NCBI GenBank assembly: GCA_032622095.1
Contig: CP136068.1
Location: forward strand, 55,944,025 to 56,008,024
Source of the DNA: Siphonodentalium dalli
Taxonomy: Eukaryota; Mollusca; Scaphopoda; Gadilida; Siphonodentaliidae
Direction of reading: 5' to 3'
Length of the DNA stretch: 64,000 nucleotides
In this document: piece after piece, positions 46,895 through 57,995 of the stretch
Layout of the letters: each line of letters opens with the position of its first letter
How positions within the stretch are numbered: the stretch's first letter is position 1
Position numbers and translations under genes: made by a program
The notes under the pieces: model-generated
Databases searched by the model: none
Seen by the model: the letters and a program-made list of their open reading frames with translations, nothing else
Told to the model about the DNA's origin: nothing

Positions 46895-48697
46895 TTAAAG
46901 TGTACCCTTTGCATGACATTTTTCTAAGTGACTTATAGTTCTGCCTATCAAAGAAATTGGTGGAACCAACCAATTAATATCACAATTCCATTGGGCTGTG
47001 AAAGCATCAACATTATCAGAACCGGGATTCCAGAAACGAGAATAAAACCTGGAACATTTTGTGTTGTAAAAAGAAGCGAAACAATCTACTGTGTGAGGTC
47101 CCCATTTAGAATCGATCATTTTAAAAAGATATTCCGAGACGGCCCAATCATCCAGATCTACTATTTTAGATAAATAGTCCGCCCTTTCATTCTCGTTCCT
47201 GGGTATCCACTCCATATTCAAAAATATACGATACTTCAAACATAATGAAAATATGGCTTGGGCTACTTTCTGAATATGAGGCTTCATGTTGCCTTTGTCA
47301 ACAATGCTGACAACATTTTGATTATCCGTAAACCATTTTATACAATCACAATATAACAATTCACTCAAACTACTCAGTACTAATTGCACTGCTCTCAACT
47401 CACGCCAAGTGGAACTCATGTTCACTTCGTCAACAGACCACTGTCCGTGAGATACACGATCTCCGAACTGAACGCAATAACCAGCGTAACCTGTTTCACT
47501 AGCGTCTGAATAAATCATTTTTGTGCAAGAAAACTCGGACTTTAAACGATTATTGAAATTCTCAATATTATCACGCCAAAATTCAAGCTGATTGATACTA
47601 CGGTCAGATAACTTAATCTGCGAATTCCAAGAATTTGCGTTGTCTATATCTACACTCAAACAACGGGTCATGAGTTGAACAGCACTACCGATGACTAGCT
47701 TAGTGGCAATTAATTGTCCAACAATGCCCGCTACCTTCTTGACCGTGATGGAACTACCCACTGATGACTGTTGAAGCAGAATATTTATTGCAGAATGAAT
47801 TTTTGACATTTTTCTATCTGGAATTTTAATCTCCATAGAGCGAGTATCAAGTTTGATACCCAAAAATTCTATACATTGACTGGGTGTCCATAATGATTTC
47901 TCAGTTTTGAGTACAAAACCACTCTGTAACAAATCCCGTTTGATAGACTCAGTTTCCTCCAGAGTTGAGCCTATCGCCAGACTGTCATCAAGGAACATAA
48001 CCACCCGTTTCCCTTCATCCCTCCACTTTTTCACAAGCCCCCTTGTCACTTTAGTGAACAAAGTCAAATACGGTGCTGTGGAAATTCCAAATGGGACAAC
48101 CAGGTATTTATAATATAATCTTCGACCTTCTTTGTCTGTCCACGAAAAACCAAGAAATTTTGTATGCTCTTCCATGATATCTAAATGATGGTAGGCAGAG
48201 TGAATATCAAATTTTATACACCAACAATTAGGTTTTAAATACAGAAGAGCGGTCTTCCAATCTTCGAACTTTACAGACATTTTCCAAAGGTATCTATTCA
48301 CAACACTCAGGTCTAAAATGAGCCTGTTTTTGTTATCAAGAGTGGCCACCGATAACTGATTTACAATTATTGGCTTGTGATCACACTTTTCAATTAACCC
48401 TCTATCCAGCAAATTGTTAATTTCTTGTGAAACAAATTCGAAATGTTGCTTGGCTGAACTATTATTACAGAGTTCCATATATGGTTGTGTTAAATAGAAT
48501 GGTATCTTATAGCCATTCTCAATAGTCTTTATAACAAAAGATGTAGATTCAATGGATTTCCAAAACTCAACATTCCTTTTAAGTCTATTTTTAACAATAA
48601 TGTTAGCAAAACCACTTTCATAACATTCAAAATCTGACGTTAAAGGTTTCCCTTTATGACAATGGACGGAATTCTCAATACATGAATTGTCATTCAA
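46895..48697 (-). CDS. reverse transcriptase / RNase H of the DIRS-type element
   Basis: A 600-codon uninterrupted frame on the minus strand. Counting from the first codon given, RT motif A is KFDIHSAYHHLDI (Asp164), motif B VPFGISTAPY (201-210) and motif C FLDDS (Asp237, Asp238). RNase H follows with YSDAS (Asp397), WREL (Glu432), FTDNQN (Asp457) and NERADYLSK (Asp506), so all four metal-binding acids are present. A VDCFASFYNTKC..FWNP block typical of DIRS proteins closes the frame. The first codon here is TTG; the frame is open a further ~38 codons upstream, so the true start is uncertain, and translation may depend on the gag frame. The protein would copy the element's RNA into circular DNA. 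It is the only intact enzyme frame of a mobile element in the window. Confidence 0.93.
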   Translation of the reverse strand: MNDNSCIENSVHCHKGKPLTSDFECYESGFANIIVKNRLKRNVEFWKSIESTSFVIKTIENGYKIPFYLTQPYMELCNNSSAKQHFEFVSQEINNLLDRGLIEKCDHKPIIVNQLSVATLDNKNRLILDLSVVNRYLWKMSVKFEDWKTALLYLKPNCWCIKFDIHSAYHHLDIMEEHTKFLGFSWTDKEGRRLYYKYLVVPFGISTAPYLTLFTKVTRGLVKKWRDEGKRVVMFLDDSLAIGSTLEETESIKRDLLQSGFVLKTEKSLWTPSQCIEFLGIKLDTRSMEIKIPDRKMSKIHSAINILLQQSSVGSSITVKKVAGIVGQLIATKLVIGSAVQLMTRCLSVDIDNANSWNSQIKLSDRSINQLEFWRDNIENFNNRLKSEFSCTKMIYSDASETGYAGYCVQFGDRVSHGQWSVDEVNMSSTWRELRAVQLVLSSLSELLYCDCIKWFTDNQNVVSIVDKGNMKPHIQKVAQAIFSLCLKYRIFLNMEWIPRNENERADYLSKIVDLDDWAVSEYLFKMIDSKWGPHTVDCFASFYNTKCSRFYSRFWNPGSDNVDAFTAQWNCDINWLVPPISLIGRTISHLEKCHAKGTL

Positions 48698-48755
48698 TGT
48701 ACCAAAACCAGAACAATACTTAACTTTTAGTCCACTGTCATCAATCCGGGGTGGA

Positions 48756-49545
48756 TCATTTCCGAGGATGGAACCCGGCGACGCTGGTTGTGGACAGTTG
48801 TTGAGAGGTACCGCTAACGAAGGGACAAAATCTCCTGTAATGTTGGAAGGACCCGCAGACGAAACACGACCCCTCTAATCGGTCCAGCGCCCCTGCTACG
48901 AAAGGACTGAACCCCAGCAGAAGAAATGCTGCTTGACATGAGAGTAGAATGAGTTTTCTTCTGATAAGGCACACTTCTAGTGGTTTTCTGTTTCTTCTCT
49001 TTGAGTTTCCTAACAGCCCTACTCTCTGCTCGATTGATACATCTATCATCTTCTGAATCGCTCGCGAAATCGTTAACCTTGTATTGTTTTACAGTTTCAC
49101 ACCCTCCTTCAGACGAATCCGCTATCTTAATGAGTTTGATGCGTTCTTTAATTCTTGTAATTTCCGAATTTACAATGTCTCGACCGTAATCCACCTTTTC
49201 GTTATCCAAAGCCCAAATAACTTGTTTCAAATTGTCCAATGTTTGAGAGGAAAACAGATATTGCTGCTTATTGCCTTCAAAATGCCAATTTAACGATTTG
49301 TCCGCTTTCAACCGCTCGACCTCTGCTCTCGATTTGAAGAATCGATCGTTGATTACTTCCAATTTCTTGTCAATCCGATCCTCCAGTTCCCCGTTTTGAG
49401 AATCAAAACGATTCAATAACAGATCCAACTTGTCAGAAAGTTCTTTGTTTTCAGACACGAGCACAAATAAACAACCGATCGCGGTGTCTCTATAGGTGCG
49501 AATGACCCTGGACCAATCAGCACGGATTGACGCTACCTCACTCAA
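48756..49545 (-). pseudogene. gag-like protein of the DIRS-type element with CCHC knuckle
   Basis: Minus strand. The first frame (to 48814) has a charged, probably coiled-coil N-terminal half (ENKELSDKLDLLLNRFDSQN, RIDKKLEVINDRF) and a basic, serine-rich tail (RKLKEKKQKTTRSVPYQKKT). The expected zinc knuckle CFVCGSFQHYRRFC (C-x2-C-x4-H-x4-C) is in another frame at about 48880-48840, so a frameshift near 48880 breaks the gene. There is no ATG near the 5' end; the frame opens inside repeat A1. Probable role: binding and packaging the element RNA. Confidence 0.8.
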
Positions 49546-49680
49546 TTCGTGCTGATTACCAAACTACGCGCAATCATGCGCTACAATCTATAACAGCTTG
49601 ATTTCCCAATAAAACATTAACCCCACGGAGAAATCAGTTCCATTCTAATTCGTTACTCAAACGAATAGAACTATATTTCT
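49465..49680. repeat. split direct repeat A1
   Basis: The 5' terminal 216 bases of the element on the coding strand. Ends at TATATTTCT against the flank CCAATGAATG. Confidence 0.93.
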
Positions 49681-50430
49681 CCAATGAATGTTTCAATGAC
49701 ACTGTAGCTCAACATGGAAATGGGATCATGCCATATATTACAGTCCTTAGAGCGATAGGGAACTCAGAGTTTATATGCTTAAGTAACTAAAGGTTACCCT
49801 GAAAATGAACAGTTTGGGATTAATCGGATGAAAACATTTGGCTGTAGGGAGTGCCCAAGGATGCAGTAACAATACTAGAACAAGTAAAATCTGAGATGGC
49901 TCCCATCTACAGGTCACCGTGAAGATCCATATGAAATTTGGTGATGACCGGATGAGGGATTTGGCCTCTTGGGTGCGCAGAAGGATTTAGTCATACAAAG
50001 AGTAAAATCCAAGATTGCCATTGGCGTCCATGTTTTTCAATGAAAGATGGAAAATCTAGTGGTCACCCAAAAGATCCATAAGAAGTTTGGTGACAATCGG
50101 ATCAGGGATTTGGTCTGTAAGGCGTGCCAAAGGAATTAGTCATGCAAAGAGAAAACCCAAGATGGCTGCAGGAGGCCATGTTTTTCATTGAAAATTATTC
50201 AAATTTGATAGCTCCCATCTAGAGGTGATCCTAAAGTTAAACATTCCTGTAAATTTTCAAAACAATTCTCTAATAAATGTGGGCTGCAGGACATGCCAAT
50301 GGCAGACCTATTTGCTAATGAATTTTGGAAAATATCTTTGGCTCCCATATGGAGGTCACCCTGAAGATCCCTATAAAGTTTGGTGCCAAATGATATAGTG
50401 CAATGCGGTCTCATCTGTAAATATTTACAT
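49681..50430. repeat. R1-related modules
   Basis: Starts with an R1 5' phrase (TCAATGACACTGTAGCTCAA), followed by modules with TCATACAAAGAGTAAAATCC and GGTCACCCAAAAGATCC. Confidence 0.8.
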
Positions 50431-50806
50431 AGCCCTTCTGTGTTACACTAAATCCTGTTCCGTGACTGGACAACTGCCAATTGGGTCACCCATTTCATAC
50501 CCCAATAACACAGACCGTAACAGCAACATGAAGTCACAAATTGTTGACCTAATCTGACCTAATCACTAAAAGATATCAACAGAATATTTGGCGTGCTTCT
50601 AAAAGTTCAGCCGAATTGCATCTGAAGCCAGTTATTTATATTTATCACATTATTGTTGCTAAGTGCCTGGAAATATTATATTGGGCTGACTTTATAATGT
50701 GCTGCGTGGCCTAGTCTCAAATTCTCGGCATATTTTGTGAAAATAAATAAGAATACATTCAGCTTTTTATGTGGACAAATCATCCATGAAAGTGTCAATG
50801 ACACTG
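50431..50806. other. NMT intron, no gene seen
   Basis: No recognised repeat except the palindrome GTGTCAATGACAC just before the next R1 start. Confidence 0.5.
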
Positions 50807-52083
50807 TAGCTCAACTTGGAAAGGAAATAATTTCATGCCATGCGATAAAGTCAATGGAGTGATTGGGCATGCGGAAAGTTGAAATGTCTAAGTAATACTA
50901 GATTATCAACATGAAGAGAGATCTATAAAGTCAAATCCAAGACGGTTGCTGGTGGCTATGTTTTCCAATGAAATTCAAAAACATTTGATAGCTTCCATCT
51001 AGTAGATCAAGATTAATAAGAAGTTTGGTGATGATCGGATGAGGGAAGTGGACTGTAGGGTGTGCCAAAGAGTGAAATCCAAGATGGCTGCCAGAGGACA
51101 TGTTTTGGCCGAATGACCCCAAAATGTCAATGTCTATATGTCAATGTTAACAGACATGAAAATTTCCATGATGATCCGACCTGAAGCCTGTGCCCAAGGA
51201 TTTAGTCATGCAAAGAGTAAAATCCAAGATGCTGCCGGCAGCCATGTTTTATGGCCGAATGACCCCAAAATGAAACGTTCCCATCTGAATGTCAATATTA
51301 ATATCCACGACAAATTTCATGATGATCAGACGAAAACTCCGTTATGTAACCCGTGCTAATGGATTGAATTTTTAAATCCAAGATGGCTGCTGGCAGCCAT
51401 GTTTTTTAACCCGAAACGCCAAAATGACTCGTTCCCATTTACATGTCAATGTCAACAGCCATGACAAATTTCATAATGATCCAACCAAAGCTACGACCTG
51501 TAGCACGTGCCAAAGGACTTAGTCATGCAAAGAGTAAAGTCCAAGATGGCTGCCAGCAGCCATATTTTATGGCAGATTAACACCAAATGACTCGTTCCCA
51601 TCTACATCTCAATGTCAGCAGCCATGACAAATTTCATAATGATCCGACCAAAGGTATGACCTGTAGCCCGTGCCAAAGCATTTAGTCATGCAAAGAGTAA
51701 AATCCAAGATGGCTGCTGGCGGCCATGTTTTTTGGCCGAATGACCCCAAAATGACTCGTTTCCCATCTACATGTCAATTTTAACATCCATGACAAATTTC
51801 ATGATGATCAGACAAACAGTACGGCTGTAGCCCGTGCTAATGGATTGATTTTTGAAATCCAAGATGGCCACTGGCGGCCATGTTTTTTTTCCAAATGACC
51901 CCAAAATGACTCGTTCCCATCTACATATCAATGTCAACAGCTATGACAAATTTCATAATGATCCGACCAAAGGTACAACCTGTAGCCCGTGCGAAAGGAA
52001 AAATCTCATGCACACACACACACGGACAACGGATACCAAGCCATGGCAATAGCTCAAACTTTACAAAGTAAAAAGTTGAGCTA
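50807..52083. mobile_element. full-length R1 element (~1.28 kb)
   Basis: Starts TAGCTCAACTT and ends AAGTTGAGCTA, an 11-bp inverted repeat. The core holds about seven ~160-bp modules alternating A and B types. Then come ACACACACACACGGACAACG, CCATGGCAATAGCTCAAAC and the terminal palindrome ACTTTACAAAGTAAA. No target duplication and no protein. The layout recalls the pearl / non-autonomous Helitron-like elements of bivalves (family recognition from memory, not searched). Confidence 0.75.
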
Positions 52084-54207
52084 AAAGCGATATAAATTTA
52101 AGAAATGTTATTGGGGGATACAGAGCTGTGGTCGTTAAGGGCACATTTAGTAACACACACACCCACTACATTCATTTCTTAAATATCATCAAGGATGCAT
52201 GCCAGTTTGAAACATGTATGAATGCCTTGTATTGACCATGACTCGAAGCAGTTGGTCAGCTCAGACAATGTAGGTCTTAAACGCTCTATACATAAATGTC
52301 AATATGGGAAATGACTTTATATAACATATAATAATCATTCATAAAACACTTTGTACTATTCTTCAATATATATATATATATATAATTTCAAGTTGTCCGA
52401 GTTGGTCATACAACATCCTTGAGACAAAGTTAATATTAACAGTGGAACAAGAGCAAGCTGCATGTAGCATACAAGAGGAAACTGGTGACATAATCATTAT
52501 TGTCTTCAGCATATAGCATCAAGAAATAATAATTTAGTGATATTTTAATTTATGATTACGAGATGCAGAGAAGAAAAAGCCTGCCTTGCTCATCTGATTA
52601 TTGGAGCCTGATAACATGTGGTTCTTGTTAATGGCCTAACATGAAACGGGGATAATATTGATTGATAATTACACCAAAAAAAAGATATAGAGACTATATA
52701 TACACCCTGAAAAAAACTTTCCAAAGTCATACATGTAGTAATGGTCTTTATTTTTACCATATATATCCGAAATAGGATAGAACAAGGAACACTTTATTTT
52801 TCCCTGATGGTAATTAGACTTGAATGAGTCCTTTCATGCCATATGAAGTTTGTACGAAAGTGATTTAGAAGCAGTGCTGTGCGGTTTTAACATTTTGCTT
52901 CGGTTTCAGTTTTTGTGCGACAAAAGAGTAGACTCTCGAGTCGGTTTCGTTTTTTATTTTCAGAAAACCCCAATTGGTCCCCAGATACCAATGGAATGTG
53001 TTCACTATATTAAACATGTTATTGCTTATACTAGCAGGGACTTGGAGCAACAGTGCTTACATTGCTTAGATGCATGGGCTTGAAACGCGCTCCGCTCCTG
53101 TACATGTTTTACATTATGGTAAGACTCTTGTATACTATCATAACATAAAGCAGCGACATATATAGGGACGGCATGTAAGGGCAGTGTATGGAGGTAGCAG
53201 AGCATGTTTCAAGCCCCTGTGGATTATCTCATACAGACGCTCCACTGCAAACAGTATAGAGTATACAGACACTCCCAATATAGCAGATTGAGTCTGATTG
53301 ACATGCACAAAAGGTTGTAGTTAGCCTCAACATTAGGCACCACTATTCAGTCACCCAGGTATTGTTTTTAACAAGCAATGATGTTCCACGTCAAATACCG
53401 GGGTACCGGTTATGGTACATACAGTCTCAATTGATAATATTGTATGTGGCTGCTTGGATTTCTACGAATTATATGTACAATGTGGCAGGTACGAAATGCA
53501 GATTGATCTTATGCACAAGGCACAATCGTTTTGACGATTCTGCGACCGATTTCACGATTCTACGGCTTGACAACCACGGTGCTACGGCAGTTTAACGATT
53601 CTGCGACCATATTATACGTGATATTTTATGATACAGGAGCTTTTTCCTGAATTGGGACGACAAAAGTGGGCTTCCTCTTGTTTTGATTGTATAGAGTAGA
53701 CTTTGCAGGTCCACCAGATTGACGCACGGAATACATACGGGGAAGAGATCTATACATAAAATGAGTCACAATCGGCTCGATCAAATCAGGACCATCATAT
53801 CAAACCACGAACCAATCAGGTTAAAATTGTAACTGTGGAATCCGATTTAAATAAATAAAAATTTTAAATACAATGATGTAATGCTGAAGCTGTCTGTATT
53901 GACCAATCATTCAACTTATTTCAACATAACAGAAAAAACCCACAAAACAATCATTCCAAATTTCCAATTGAGCCTCGAGGACAAGTGCATGTCAGTTGCA
54001 GATTGATCATTTGATGTCTTTGAAGTACAGAAATACATATGGTATGCCCCACTCAACATTGACTCAGCTGAAGTTACTGCACATGATGTCAGTCGGGGCC
54101 ACGTGCATCATGACTTGTTGTTCAGTCAGTGATTGATCATTTGTAATTGTCTTTTATGTTTAGGTCACACAGTATGTGTATGTTTTTATACTAAAATTCA
54201 ACATAAA
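52084..54207. other. NMT intron, mostly unrecognised
   Basis: A (TA)n microsatellite lies at about 52366-52384. A weak inverted repeat pairs GGGCTTGAAACGCGCTCCGC (53077) with GCAGAGCATGTTTCAAGCCC (53194). Short CACGATTCTACGG / CGATTCTGCGACC repeats occur at 53530-53610. No coding block is recognised. Confidence 0.5.
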
Positions 54208-54554
54208 ACAATATTTTTCAAAATAAGTCAAATATATATCTCCTAGAAGTATCTTGCCCACTGAACTATATGGTATATTTCCCAATTTAACTAGGAAGGG
54301 TTAACATACCCCTGAGTTGAAAACGGTACGAAAATTCTATGATACATTTTATCATGGTTCATGACCTCCTGTAATATCCGACCACGTCACCTCCGATCCA
54401 CCAAAACCAATTGCCGGGCCAATTCATTCTCTTTTTTCCCCATTAGGACATTCCTCGTGAGCGGGGTGGATGCGAAACCCTGAGAGGGAGCTCAGAGTTC
54501 AGTGGGCAAGATACTTCTAGGAGATATATATTTTACTTATTTTGAAAATATTGT
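54208..54554. mobile_element. 347-bp inverted-repeat element sharing its core end with the next element
   Basis: Arms of ~57 bp (54208-54265 and 54499-54554) pair almost perfectly: ATATCTCCTAGAAGTATCTT.. against ..AAGATACTTCTAGGAGATAT. They contain the core TATCTTGCCCACTGAAC. Its first ~180 internal bases (54252-54433) are the reverse complement of the right end of the larger element (58751-58932). Confidence 0.8.
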
Positions 54555-54737
54555 ATCACCGTCAAAGTTATCTTGCCCACTGAACTATATGGTATAATAT
54601 AGAATTTTCCGGCAGATGGAGGCCACGAAGAAAGATAAACACTCATATGCACCTCAATCAAAGAACTGGATTGACCTGATAACCTACAATATCACCATAA
54701 GCCAATGTATGTAATTACACTATAAGACTAATACAAA

Positions 54738-55575
54738 TTGAGGGGAATTTTGCAAAAATGCATTTTACGGGCTAGGCTAACCCCTGTGCAGACCAAGGCA
54801 ATAAGGAAAAAACAGCCTTATAAGAGACATGAAGAATCAACCAGAAGCAAAGTCCTCAGGCCTCAAATTATAAAGGAGACCCCGATAAAAACAATAAAAC
54901 CAATCCCAAAGTCAATTCTTGAGGGGGGCAGTGTCCTAGTACGAGTTCTAGCTCAAAAAGGGCCCAGACACCCACTAATCCAAGATATGCCATTGTCTAT
55001 AAGGATTGAGATATCATAGACCGATAATCTATACTAGTGACCGGAAAGAGATTCTCTCCGAAATAGTTGATTGCCCCAACCCTGTAAGATAGCCGGAAGA
55101 AGTCGAATGGATAGAATACTGACATAATCCTACATATAGGGAACCATACATGTAATTTGGAACAAAAAGAAAATTTGTAGGAAACCTAGAGTCCCTTTGA
55201 TGACAGAGCACACTACAATGCTGTTTTTGGAAAGCACCAGAAGAATTAAATGTGCCAAGATGACCCACTAATGGAGATTCAAATAGGGCCGTGTAGTATT
55301 AGCGTTTACTAAAAAGAAAACGTTGCATTGACCGTATAACTAGGAAGTAAAGGAATAATCTATTCGTGGAATGACCTCATTGGCATGTGTCCAGTCGAGC
55401 AAGTCCCTGCCTTCCTGAGTTAGCCACAACATTGAGCGAATTACAGGCTTACGGAGTCCGGATGACTGCTGTGATTACCAATGAAGACACCAGTGCGTGG
55501 TCACTAGCTCACGCATACAAACAATTACGGAACATTTATAATGAACCATTGAATACGCGAACAAGAGAATCCTAA
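54738..55575 (+). pseudogene. unrecognised broken reading frames in the 4.4-kb element
   Basis: One frame of 93 codons (54738-55019) is basic at the start (AIRKKQPYKRHEESTRSK) and ends LIQDMPLSIRIEIS. A second (55387-55575, in the context NDLIGMCPVEQVPAFLS) reads ATTLSELQAYGVRMTAVITN and YKQLRNIYNEPLNTRTRES. They look like remnants of protein-coding sequence rather than random frames, but I recognise no family. Confidence 0.35.
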
Positions 55576-55894
55576 TGAATCATTGAACATTGAACATAAG
55601 CTATTCATTCAACAATTTATTGGTCTAAATGAAGCCCCAAAATACAACCGTCGCTGTCAATGTGTCTCATGTCATTGAGAAGATAAGAGAATGGGACGAG
55701 AAGAAATCAGAGTGACCGAGAAAGGCTACTTCTCATCAACTGTCCGCTGAAGTATTCAACAAGTGGTTGCAAGCCTTGAGATTCAATGAGAATCACCAAA
55801 ACTATTCTCGTAATGATTCTCGTGAAACTTTTCAAAGTTCAGTGCTGTATGACTAACTTGATTCAGCATTCGATGTTCACAAAAGTAAATGCAT

Positions 55895-56401
55895 TTAGAG
55901 CCTGGCATTGATATGTGTCACGGTTTCAATAAGGCTTTCCATTTCCAACCTGACGAAATTCAATATGTTAAAATACTGGCCAGCTCCAAAGTTAAACCCA
56001 ACTGAGAAATCACAGGCAACATGCACCGTGATTGTGGCACCAGCCCAAAACCAGCGGAAACATATGGCAGGTTGGATTAGTGAAATACAGAGACCCAGGC
56101 GCAGTGTGCCCATTCTTGCTCTTCTGGCTGACCCCTGAAGGGTCGATGGTTCAAGGTGCCCCTTCTGGGACGGATGGGGTGCCCCTCCGATTGCACCTTG
56201 TTCTTGAGATAACCATCGCCCGAAGTGCGAATCTAGTGGGCGGATCATATTATCTGGCATCCTACACCCAATGCTAGTGAATATCGCGCACGAGGGGAAG
56301 TATCTGGCAAGGATCTTCTTCAGTCCGTATGAAGTGTGCACAATATTATTAATATGTTGCCCCATAGACGCAACATTATCCTGCAGTGGCGATCTCAGCA
56401 A
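55895..56401 (-). pseudogene. diverged copy of the Pro/Tyr-rich coding segment
   Basis: Nucleotide phrases such as CGGATGGGGTGCCCCTCC, ATCGCCCGAAGTGCGAATCT and CACGAGGGGAAG match 57740-57900 with substitutions and gaps. In one frame it gives NLPYVSAGFGLVPQSRCML, parallel to NPYMPSAPAGLGMGPQFPSM in the other copy. Broken by stops. Confidence 0.5.
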
Positions 56402-56991
56402 TGGACCTTGCTTTGTATATTAAATGAGTCCACTATGCGAACCAAGCACTATCAGGAAAAACAAAACCATTGTGTACAGACAACAGTGCCAATAAGAAGA
56501 ATTACGTATTAGAACCAAAGGCCGTATCACAGAAGTCTGACGTGCTGTGTCGCCCATTAAGCCCGAGTGGGATGGCTGATATAAACCTCACTTCAACTGC
56601 CGAGACCATGTCACAAAATCATGTAATTAAATCCAATAGTCGTCCCAACAGGCTGATCACGGATAACTTCCTGATTATGAGAATGTGCATTGCTTTGAGT
56701 GATGTGATGAGAGGAAATCAGTTGTGTTCTGAAGATGAGCATATTTCTAGTATGTATAATGGACTCATATATTTATTATTAACTACGAAACTGAATTCTA
56801 GTTAGAATTGAATGCAACCTGCAGATCAAAATATGCGGATGAACCCTCGTAAAATATATAACCCACCTGTACCATATTTATAAGATATTTTTCATACCTA
56901 TATATGGGTATTTGTCAACCATAGTTGGTATTAAAGTCAGGAATATTAACGGTCGCGATTCATATAGTGACCCGGTGTATCATTACCGCCT

Positions 56992-57995
56992 TTAGTGATA
57001 TGACTCACCCATCATCCAAAGAACATTCCTGAAGACTATCGACACAGGCGACACTCTATTCCAGCAATGACCATGACCTCGCAGGAGCTGGATGGCACTT
57101 GAAAGAAGCAACAACTTATAAAGCAAGGAGTTGAACTCTGCACAATCCGAGAACAATAAAACTTTTGAATACCTCTCAGCTTGGTCGATCCCATGTCGCC
57201 AAGTTTGCAGTCCGATGGTATAACCACTCGGTGACCCCAAAGGAATGTCCAAAGCCTTTTCACCTCGGGCTGGAGCTACAACTCGTCCTGATCCCGATCT
57301 CCATTCCGTCCGAACTGTTGATGGGTTGTTAGGAGCTCAAAGCTCAACAAGCTTCCTCGTTATGTCTGGTAATTGGGGACCCCTGAGGAATGTCCAGAGC
57401 CTCTTCATCTCGGGGATGGAGTGACAGCTCGTCCGGATCCAGAAGGTGGCCAGTAACCTGTCTGCCAAGCCCACGGAGGTGGCGGCAGATAATAAGGAGG
57501 AAACATGCTTGGGAACTGCGGTCCCATTCCAAGCCCAGCTGGGGCAGAAGGCATGTAGGGATTAACAACGTATGGACAGGGCGAACCCCAGCCGCGCTGA
57601 CCCCGAGATGTCGACTTGTAGCGATGGACGGCGTAGTGCGAGTGTTAGTAGAGAAGCACACAGCCGTACCTGGGCATGCCAACCCACCAATAGACATAAA
57701 TTGGCATCCCGTACGATAGTCCAGGGAGCCCACCAATGGTGGCCGGATGGGTTGCCCCTCCCGCTCCCTGTTTGGTGTGACTATCGCCCCGAGTCGCAAA
57801 GTCAATGAGGGGAGCACTATCGACAAGTGTCAGTGTCCTCGTCTCAAAGGTGGGACCCTCGAAACGAGGGGAAGCATCTCTAGGAGAACTACAGGGAAGG
57901 AGATCTTCTGTACCTGGTCTTACATCGTGTAGCTGTCCTTGTCCTGAGAAGGTATTTAGTGTGATTATATACGGTAAGCTATGTCTTTTTGACAA
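56992..57995 (-). pseudogene. unknown Pro/Tyr/Trp-rich protein, broken
   Basis: Minus strand. Starting near 57995, a frame reads FSGQGQLHDVRPGTEDLLP, TLTLVDSAPLIDFATRGDS, then GGLPGLSYGMPIYVY and a stop. The same frame continues after it with SRGQRGWGSPCPYVVNPYMP, GMGPQFPSMFPPYYLPPPPW and AWQTGYWPPSGSGRAVTPSP. The next part, EEALDIPQGSPI (57400) and EKALDIPLGSPSGYTI (57250), occurs twice as a ~135-bp tandem duplication. The second copy continues RHGIDQAERYSKVLLFSDC and ends GESYH at 56992. Composition resembles gag-like or structural proteins; no function is claimed. Confidence 0.4.

Larger units (their letters stand above)
44351..49680 (-). mobile_element. DIRS-order retrotransposon, PAT/Ngaro-like, nearly complete
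   Basis: The coding strand is minus. Reading 5' to 3': repeat A1 (49680-49465), gag-like frame with CCHC knuckle, RT/RNase H, tyrosine recombinase, repeat B1 (45537-45465), repeat A2 (45464-45249) abutting it, ~825 bp non-coding, repeat B2 (44423-44351). This A1-body-B1-A2-B2 order is the split-direct-repeat layout of PAT/Ngaro elements, which integrate through a circle with a tyrosine recombinase. Flanks AACAATTCT and CCAATGAATG join without target duplication, as expected of that mechanism. The RT frame is open; gag and recombinase carry frameshifts. Confidence 0.93.

Noticed and set aside
56480-56610. Minus-strand FISAIP peptide resembling the NMT block before the 59347 exon
   Set aside because: It lies downstream of the 59177-59347 exon instead of upstream, is inside the 4.4-kb element, has no matching splice context, and only six residues agree.
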